From an uncultured bacterium (GTDB lineage: Bacteria; Patescibacteriota; CPR2; UBA1875; CAIMLA01): DNA of 32,000 nt. The translations under genes were made by a program, and so were the position numbers. Numbering within the stretch: position 1 is the stretch's first letter; each line of letters begins with the position of its first letter. The stretch spans positions 1 to 32,000 of the forward strand of contig CAIMLA010000018.1 in NCBI GenBank assembly GCA_903842085.1, written 5' to 3'. Shown here in pieces: positions 26,966 to 32,000 of this stretch. Under the pieces are notes generated by a model, which did not search any database, was not told where the DNA came from, and saw nothing but the letters and a program-made list of their open reading frames with translations.

Positions 26966-29476
26966 ATGGCAAAAGAAAAACCAGAAAAAATTGAAGTTAT
27001 CCCCGGTCAAGAGATAGGCTATATCAAAGATCGAGATATTAATGAAGAGATGCAGGAAAGCTATCTAGATTATGCCATGAGTGTGATTGTCGCCAGAGCG
27101 CTACCAGACGTAAGGGATGGCCTGAAACCAGTTCATCGAAAAATACTATATGCCATGAATGCTCTAGGGATTAGATCAGGGGCAAAACACAGAAAATCAG
27201 CCTTAATCGTCGGTGAAGTTATGGGTAAATATCACCCCCATGGTGATTTAGCCATTTATAATACGATGGTTCGAATGGCTCAATTTTGGTCGATGCGATA
27301 CCCACAAGTTGATGGACAGGGAAACTTCGGTTCGATGGATGGTGACTCTCCAGCGGCGATGCGTTATACCGAAGCGAGAATGACCAAATTTTCTGAAGAT
27401 ATGCTCGCTGATATTGAAAAAGATACGGTTGATTTTGTGCCAAACTATGATGGCTCACAGAGAGAACCAGCCATTCTACCAACTAAAATGCCAAACCTAT
27501 TATTGAATGGTCAGGTTGGGATCGCCGTTGGTATGGCAACAAATATCCCCCCGCACAATCTGGGTGAGCTAGTTGACGGGGTAATCTCTCTGATCGACAA
27601 TCCTGACGCAACGGTGGAAGACCTAATGCAATATGTTAAAGGGCCTGACTTTCCGACCGGGGCGACTATCTATGATAAAAATGAGATAAAGCAAGCCTAT
27701 GCGACCGGTAAGGGTCGGATTATTATGAGAGCGGTTGCGGCCATAGAAGAAACTAAAAAAGGCGATCAACAAATTATTATTTCAGAACTGCCCTATCAGG
27801 TTAATAAAGCAGACCTTATCTCAAAAATTGCTGATTTAGTCAAAGATAAAAAGATAGTTGGGGTTTCAGATATTCGAGATGAATCAGATCGGAAAATGTC
27901 AGTTCGAATTGTTCTGGATCTTAAGAAAGATGCCTATTCAAACAAAATTTTAAATCAGCTCTATAAGTTGACCTCGATGCAAAGTTCATTTGGTGTTAAT
28001 ATGGTTGCTTTGGTTAATGGGATCCAACCCAGAGTTTTGACTTTAAAATCAATTCTCGAAGAATTTATTAAGCATCGAAAAGTTGTTATCACAAGACGAA
28101 CCGAATATGAATTGAAAAAAGCCAAAGATAGAGCCCATATCCTAGAAGGATTGATCAAAGCTCTAGAAAATATCGATGAAGTTATCGCTACAATTAAAAA
28201 AAGTGCATCACAAGAAGAGGCTAAAAACAATTTAATTAAAAAATTTGCTTTGACCGAAATTCAAGCCCTAGCTATTTTAGCAATGCAACTTAGGACTCTG
28301 GCTGGACTGGAACGAAAGAAGATTGAAGATGAATATGCTGAACTACAAAAATTTATTGCCAAACTGGAAGATCTGTTATCACACGAAGAAAAGATCTTTG
28401 CTGTCGTTAAAGATGAACTGATTGAGATAAAAAATAAATATGGAGATGAACGACGAACCAAGATTGTCGCCCATGGTCTTGGCAAATTTGATGAAGAGGA
28501 CCTAATCCCTAATGAGAGTGTGATCGTTACCTTAACCAACGGTGGCTATATCAAGAGAATTTTATGTTCAACCTACCGAGCCCAAGGAAGAGGCGGAAAG
28601 GGAGTTTCGGGGACTTCGCTCAAGGAAGAAGATGTCGTTAAGCAGTTAATCCCAACAACGAATCACGACAATTTATTGTTGTTTACAAATAAAGGCCGAG
28701 TTTTTGCCGTAAAGGTGTGGGAGATCCCGATGGCTTCCAGGATCGCTAAAGGCACCCCAGTTGTTAATTTAATTCAATTAGCACCAGAAGAAAAGGTGAT
28801 GAACCTAGTAAATCTAGAGAAATTTGAGAGCGAGAACTTTTTAATAATGTGTACCAAGGGCGGCACGATTAAAAAGACACCGATCTCAGCCTTTGCGAAC
28901 ATCAGAAAAACTGGTATTATCGCCATTGGTTTAGATAAAGACGACGAGCTTAAATGGGTTAAGGAAACAAACGGCAAAGATGAAATAATTATGGCGACGG
29001 CGCTTAGCTTGGCCATTAGATTTAAAGAAGAAAATGTTCGACCAATGGGCCGAAGCGCTCGAGGTGTTCGAGCGATGAGGTTGAAAAAGAGCGATGAAGT
29101 GGTGGGCATGGACGTTATTCTGCCGAATGGAGAACTCTTGGTCATTATGGCCAATGGTTATGGCAAGAGAACCGATTTAAATCAATTTACTCTCCATCAT
29201 CGAGGCGGGGTTGGCATTAAGATTGGCGTGGTGACGGCAAAGACGGGGAAGACCGTTGACGTCAGAGTTATTACCGCTTCAACCGATGATGCGGTCATCG
29301 TCTCCTCGCAAGGGCAGGTAATTCGCGTTCCGCTAACAACTATCTCAAAGATTGGCCGAGCCACCCAAGGGGTTAGAATTATGCGAATGGCAGAAAATGA
29401 CACCGTTGCTTCAGTCGCTTGTATCAATGAAGCCGAGATTGGTGAATGCGAAATTCTTGAAAAAGTCACTGACTAA
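26966..29476 (+). CDS. gyrA: DNA gyrase subunit A
   Basis: 836 aa. The breakage-reunion domain has the catalytic Tyr134 in AAMRYTEA (E. coli Tyr122), and a coiled coil (about 380-500). The C-terminal beta-pinwheel carries a GyrA-box QGRGGKG (about residue 535), so it should be true gyrase rather than topoisomerase IV. At the two classical quinolone-resistance positions (E. coli Ser83 and Asp87) it has Leu95 and Asn99 in [11 protein letters not shown]. It lies 23 nt after gyrB with a weak purine-rich ribosome site. Confidence 0.97.
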   Translation: MAKEKPEKIEVIPGQEIGYIKDRDINEEMQESYLDYAMSVIVARALPDVRDGLKPVHRKILYAMNALGIRSGAKHRKSALIVGEVMGKYHPHGDLAIYNTMVRMAQFWSMRYPQVDGQGNFGSMDGDSPAAMRYTEARMTKFSEDMLADIEKDTVDFVPNYDGSQREPAILPTKMPNLLLNGQVGIAVGMATNIPPHNLGELVDGVISLIDNPDATVEDLMQYVKGPDFPTGATIYDKNEIKQAYATGKGRIIMRAVAAIEETKKGDQQIIISELPYQVNKADLISKIADLVKDKKIVGVSDIRDESDRKMSVRIVLDLKKDAYSNKILNQLYKLTSMQSSFGVNMVALVNGIQPRVLTLKSILEEFIKHRKVVITRRTEYELKKAKDRAHILEGLIKALENIDEVIATIKKSASQEEAKNNLIKKFALTEIQALAILAMQLRTLAGLERKKIEDEYAELQKFIAKLEDLLSHEEKIFAVVKDELIEIKNKYGDERRTKIVAHGLGKFDEEDLIPNESVIVTLTNGGYIKRILCSTYRAQGRGGKGVSGTSLKEEDVVKQLIPTTNHDNLLLFTNKGRVFAVKVWEIPMASRIAKGTPVVNLIQLAPEEKVMNLVNLEKFESENFLIMCTKGGTIKKTPISAFANIRKTGIIAIGLDKDDELKWVKETNGKDEIIMATALSLAIRFKEENVRPMGRSARGVRAMRLKKSDEVVGMDVILPNGELLVIMANGYGKRTDLNQFTLHHRGGVGIKIGVVTAKTGKTVDVRVITASTDDAVIVSSQGQVIRVPLTTISKIGRATQGVRIMRMAENDTVASVACINEAEIGECEILEKVTD

Positions 29477-29496
29477 TTTATTGGTTTTGCCTAATA

Positions 29497-29505
29497 TGGT
29501 ATAAT
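29497..29505 (+). promoter_or_regulatory. Extended -10 promoter after gyrA
   Basis: TGGTATAAT is a perfect extended -10 (TGn plus TATAAT) with only weak -35 similarity. It starts 20 nt after the gyrA stop and points to the small-protein operon. The start point would be near 29512. Confidence 0.55.
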
Positions 29506-29511
29506 AGTTTT

Positions 29512-29824
29512 GTAAGAAAAAAAGATATTTAAATAATCTTAGCTAAATAAAGCTTCATATAGTTATCACAAAAATAAACATAAATAAATCTGAGCGAAGT
29601 CTGTCGTCTCGGATTTATAAGGCACTCGAAGTAGTCGTACAAACAAAGACTCAAACACTATCGGTTCCAGACCTTTATTAAATGACCTCAAAAAACGACT
29701 CATAAGTCTGAAATATCGTTTCAGGATTTACCCAGCTAGAGACTTCATAATAAGGAAGATCACTCTAGAGATTACGCGACTAAAAAATAGAGGAGACATT
29801 AACAAAAAAGAAAGGAGGTGAATT
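29512..29824 (+). other. Structured leader or small RNA before the small-protein operon
   Basis: About 310 nt with no gene. Two hairpins are clear: an 11-bp stem (29584-29594 with 29608-29618, one G-T pair) and a 6-bp stem (29708-29713 with 29719-29724). It ends in the strong ribosome site AAAGGAGGTG. No known riboswitch family is recognised. It could be a regulatory 5' leader or encode a separate small RNA; I see no internal terminator. Confidence 0.4.
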
Positions 29825-30022
29825 ATGTTAAGAAAACTACGATATGTTCCAAAAGAACATCTCATTCAAAAATTTTCTGATCTGACGGGAATGAGCTATG
29901 ATGCGGCGGAAAGACTCGCGGAGAGGGAGGGGCTTGACGTGATCTCTGATTATGTCGAATCATATCTATCTATGCCAGCTCAACAGTTTCAGGGTTATCA
30001 TTCATACGTAAAAAAGTACTAG
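29825..30022 (+). CDS. Small protein of unknown function, 65 aa
   Basis: ATG 29825, six nt after a near-perfect AAAGGAGGTG (29813-29821). The product starts basic (MLRKLRYVPKEH), continues with an amphipathic helical segment (GMSYDAAERLAEREGLDVISDYVESYL) that loosely resembles a small three-helix ubiquitin-associated-like fold, and ends Tyr-rich (GYHSYVKKY). No signal peptide is present. First of three small genes with the same style of ribosome site. No family is recognised. Confidence 0.75.
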   Translation: MLRKLRYVPKEHLIQKFSDLTGMSYDAAERLAEREGLDVISDYVESYLSMPAQQFQGYHSYVKKY

Positions 30023-30057
30023 GTGTTTAAGGAAAGTTGGGAGGAGGTGAGCTATCT

Positions 30058-30213
30058 ATGGAAGCAGTACATAAAAAACCAAGGAAGTCAGTGGTTCGAT
30101 CAACGCCATACGATCTCAATAATAGGATTAGGCTGATCCGACATAGAAACTTTGAAGTTAAAAGGTGGATACAAAATTTTTATGAAGACGATCAGAAGAG
30201 CATGAAGAAATAA
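30058..30213 (+). CDS. Small basic protein of unknown function, 51 aa
   Basis: ATG 30058 follows GGAGGAGGTGA (30040-30050) by seven nt. The product is rich in Arg and Lys, with RHRNFEVKRWIQNFYED in the centre and an end of SMKK. The charge pattern suggests nucleic-acid or membrane-surface binding, but there is no motif. It lies 35 nt after the first small gene and 27 nt before the third. Function unknown. Confidence 0.65.
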   Translation: MEAVHKKPRKSVVRSTPYDLNNRIRLIRHRNFEVKRWIQNFYEDDQKSMKK

Positions 30214-30240
30214 AGATTTGATAGAAAGGTGGTGATTAAG

Positions 30241-30447
30241 ATGGAGTGGCAAGAAGAAACAATCCAGCATTTACGAAGTCATATCGAGCCAATCTTACCG
30301 GCGATCGGAAGTGAGGTTGTGGATGTTTGTAACAATATGACGGATGTTCCTGATCAAGATCGAGAGATCATTCTGGCGAGGTTAGATCCAGAAAAAAATT
30401 ACGAGACCTTAGATGATATCTTAGTAGACATTAACTCGGAAAACTAA
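30241..30447 (+). CDS. Small acidic protein of unknown function, 68 aa
   Basis: ATG 30241 (the in-frame GTG at 30229 is part of the ribosome site AAAGGTGGTGA, 30223-30233). Strongly acidic and helical, with PILPAIGSEVVDVCNN, a DREIILARL helix and an end of LDDILVDINSEN. It is the charge opposite of the preceding basic 51-aa protein, which makes a physical partnership possible. No family is recognised. Confidence 0.7.
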   Translation: MEWQEETIQHLRSHIEPILPAIGSEVVDVCNNMTDVPDQDREIILARLDPEKNYETLDDILVDINSEN

Positions 30448-30489
30448 AATAGATAGTATGAAAGGTAAGAGCTAGATTGAAAATAATGT

Positions 30490-30530
30490 AAGGAATATGA
30501 ACAGTGAAATGATTACTGGTCATATTCCTT
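30490..30530 (+). repeat. Perfect 11-bp inverted repeat after the small-protein operon
   Basis: Arms 30490-30500 and 30520-30530 are perfectly complementary, with an inner 4-bp stem (30502-30505 with 30515-30518). No T run follows, so it is not a standard terminator; it may protect the mRNA 3' end or be part of a small mobile repeat. Confidence 0.6.
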
Positions 30531-30550
30531 GAGTTATTGAAGAAACGGTC

Positions 30551-30578
30551 TTGACAAGTGAATCAACCGGACTAAAAT
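30551..30578 (+). promoter_or_regulatory. Promoter-like element firing into a palindrome
   Basis: TTGACA (30551-30556), 16 nt and TAAAAT (30573-30578), close to consensus. The start point (about 30585) would lie within the left arm of the next inverted repeat, and there is no gene downstream on this strand; it would run antisense to the dinB 3' end. Confidence 0.35.
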
Positions 30579-30621
30579 AATAAATGAGCTATTCATAAAA
30601 TTAATGAATAGCTCATTTATT
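30579..30621. terminator. Bidirectional terminator: 18-bp perfect inverted repeat
   Basis: Arms 30579-30596 and 30604-30621 are perfect over 18 bp with a 7-nt loop. It lies between the convergent small-protein operon and dinB and has AT-rich flanks on both sides (TTTATT and, on the minus strand, ATTATTTTAG). A further pair of 7-bp arms (30542-30548 and 30624-30630) encloses it, so the whole may also be a small MITE-like repeat. Confidence 0.6.
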
Positions 30622-30632
30622 GCCCGTTTCAT

Positions 30633-31847
30633 CTAGAATTTCTTTCTCCCCATCCCGGAGACGATTTCCTTTAATCGACTATTGATGATTTTGCCCCTCG
30701 TGACGGTGCCGTCACCGAAACGATTGTTTATCTCATCGCAGACTTTCAGTATTTTTTCTTTGTTGGCATCATCGGCTAGAAAACTAAGAGGAACATTTTT
30801 GTTAAGCTGAACTGATCCGACGAAAACACCAATTGCTCGAACTGGTTGCCTAATCTGAACTTGATCAAATATTTTCATCGTGTAGTTATAAAAATCTAAA
30901 CCATCACAAGACCAGTAGCCAATCTTCATCGATTTACCATACCCTGAAAAATCTTTAAACCGTAACCACAGGCCGACTTCTTTGGCCCAATAACCATCAT
31001 CTCTTAGTTTCTTGGCGACTTTTTCAAAAAGAAATAGAATTTGTGTTCTCATTTCTTTTTTATTAGTGACGTCCTTGTTCAGGGTTCTTGAACAACTGAA
31101 GGACTTGGCGGCTTTTTGTTCTCGCCAAGGGATGACTGGAGAAGGATCGAGCCCATTTACCATTTGTTTTAATTTCCAGGCGCAAATTACACCAAACTCT
31201 TGTTTGAGTTTGGCGATGGGAATAGTCCGTAGTGCTTTGGTCTCAGTCACGCCCAAGCCTTCTAGTCGGCGAAAGATTGCTCGACCAATACCGCAATAAT
31301 CTTCCAGGGGGAGATGGAGGAGAATCTGATCTTTGTTGGTCTTATCGATTATTATCAAACCATCTGGCTTTTCTAAGTCACTTCCAGTTTTTGCTAAAAA
31401 TTTGTTTGGCCCGAGGCCAATCGAGCAAGAAATCCAACTCCCAATTTCATTCCGAATTCGACTTTTAATTTCTTTGGCGACACTGATGGCGCCACCATAG
31501 ATTTGAGCGGTACTAGTAATATCCAAAAAAGCTTCATCGATCGAAAATATCTCGACTTTATCGGTATAGCTTTCAAAAATATCAATAAATCTCCTTGTCA
31601 CATCAGCGTATTTTCTGGGCTCACCATGAACGATCACTAGATTGGGGCAGATTTTAATTGCTTCGTGAAGAGCATAGCCAGTTTTAATACCAAGTCTCTT
31701 GGCCTCAATAGAAGAGGCGACGATAATCGTTCTTTTAGCTTTACTGCCAAGGACGGCCACCGGACGGCCGCGGAGTCGAGAGTTGGCTTGCTGTTCGACT
31801 GTCGCAAAATAAGAATTCATATCGATGTGGAGAATAAGTCTATCCAT
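30633..31847 (-). CDS. dinB: DNA polymerase IV, Y-family translesion polymerase
   Basis: 404 aa from ATG 31847. It copies damaged DNA with low fidelity. Metal-binding Asp9 (HIDMNSYFATVEQ), Asp104 and Glu105 (SIDEAFLDIT) are present, and the steric-gate position is Phe14. The finger segment SSIEAKRLGIKTGYAL and the thumb HhH region (LPLEDYCGIGRAIFRRLEGLG) are as expected. The usual second Asp in DMD is Asn11. The C-terminal little-finger domain is complete; a beta-clamp-binding tail is not obvious. An in-frame upstream extension to 31979 would overlap the divergent gene and has no family match. There is no LexA box. Confidence 0.93.
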   Translation of the reverse strand: MDRLILHIDMNSYFATVEQQANSRLRGRPVAVLGSKAKRTIIVASSIEAKRLGIKTGYALHEAIKICPNLVIVHGEPRKYADVTRRFIDIFESYTDKVEIFSIDEAFLDITSTAQIYGGAISVAKEIKSRIRNEIGSWISCSIGLGPNKFLAKTGSDLEKPDGLIIIDKTNKDQILLHLPLEDYCGIGRAIFRRLEGLGVTETKALRTIPIAKLKQEFGVICAWKLKQMVNGLDPSPVIPWREQKAAKSFSCSRTLNKDVTNKKEMRTQILFLFEKVAKKLRDDGYWAKEVGLWLRFKDFSGYGKSMKIGYWSCDGLDFYNYTMKIFDQVQIRQPVRAIGVFVGSVQLNKNVPLSFLADDANKEKILKVCDEINNRFGDGTVTRGKIINSRLKEIVSGMGRKKF

Positions 31848-31854
31848 AAAAACC

Positions 31855-31907
31855 TTGACCTTATTAAACAAAAGTGTTATTATATCACTCACACGCCAAT
31901 CCGACAA
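31855..31907. promoter_or_regulatory. Superimposed divergent promoters of dinB and the right-end gene
   Basis: Plus strand: TTGACC (31855-31860), 17 nt, TATTAT (31878-31883). Minus strand: TTGTCG (31907-31902), 17 nt, TATAAT (31884-31879). The two -10 hexamers occupy nearly the same six base pairs, so only one polymerase can open the site at a time. Confidence 0.55.
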
Positions 31908-31917
31908 AGGAGTCATC

Positions 31918-32000
31918 ATGCGTGAGTTCCTTTTTTCCGCCATCTTCGCCCTCATCTGTGGAGGGTATCTGGCCGCCATTACCTGGCGGCTGTACCGCTG
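31918..32000 (+). CDS. N-terminal fragment of a membrane protein (runs off the right edge)
   Basis: ATG 31918 follows AAAGGAG (31906-31912) by five nt. The 27 visible residues (MREFLFSAIFALICGGYLAA then ITWRLYR) form one hydrophobic helix with a positive end, a signal anchor or the first membrane segment. The sequence here is GC-richer than the rest of the window. No family can be named. Confidence 0.6.
   Translation, partial: MREFLFSAIFALICGGYLAAITWRLYR

Noticed and set aside
31848-31917. LexA/SOS operator before dinB
   Set aside because: Neither the CTGT-N8-ACAG nor the GAAC-N4-GTTC type palindrome is present.
31848-31979. Upstream extension of dinB to 31979
   Set aside because: The added 44 residues have no similarity to DinB and cover the divergent promoters and the right-end gene; DinB begins naturally at MDRLILHIDM.

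Overview
The window looks like one contiguous piece of a small-genome bacterium, most likely a Candidate Phyla Radiation (Patescibacteria) lineage. The reasons are gene content and style: a stand-alone radical-SAM Elp3, a solitary TraG/VirD4-like ATPase with an IDPHG motif, an L,D-transpeptidase with a YoaR-like stalk, Pro-Thr linkers, tight 1-11 nt gene overlaps and moderate-to-low GC. TGA is used as a stop (for example at 3092 and 16290), so this is not a recoded lineage. The exact lineage cannot be named from the sequence alone.

Layout. Positions 1-790 hold a gene-poor, visibly GC-richer block that I read as an independent, highly structured RNA of about 600 nt on the + strand, with its own promoter (148-176) and intrinsic terminator (759-785). 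Next comes a divergent pair: a Trm9/ALKBH8-like methyltransferase (-) and Elp3 (+), which would fit a eukaryote-like wobble-uridine pathway (cm5U then mcm5U). An AlkD-like DNA glycosylase overlaps elp3. Then follow typA, a membrane-anchored metallopeptidase with a long Pro-Thr tether (-), pyrG with a possible leader attenuator, an AbrB regulator plus DHA2 drug exporter, a SprT-like metalloprotein plus an MBL hydrolase, tRNA-Pro(CGG), a membrane diguanylate cyclase (-), a PAP2/Aur1-like membrane enzyme that may start at ATT, and rmuC.

A six-gene run from 15894 to 24744 joins a small membrane protein, pheS, pheT, an L,D-transpeptidase, an acidic Pro-Thr protein and the VirD4-like ATPase. PheT is the oddest protein in the window: about 160 residues of an NlpC/P60 papain-like peptidase with an intact Cys-His-His triad sit inside its B5 domain. 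gyrB and gyrA follow; GyrA naturally carries Leu and Asn at the two classical quinolone-resistance positions.

The right end (29484-30630) is an accessory-looking patch: a promoter, a structured leader of about 310 nt, three unrecognised small proteins (65, 51 and 68 aa) each with an unusually strong Shine-Dalgarno, then several inverted repeats. dinB (-) and the start of a small membrane protein (+) close the window, fired from divergent promoters whose -10 boxes lie almost on top of each other.

A recurring regulatory theme is that several first-in-operon genes have a -10 box exactly 6 nt before the start codon (1495-, 11202+, 13510-, 14788+, 15894+). This implies leaderless mRNAs, in contrast to the strong Shine-Dalgarno sites of the small-protein operon.
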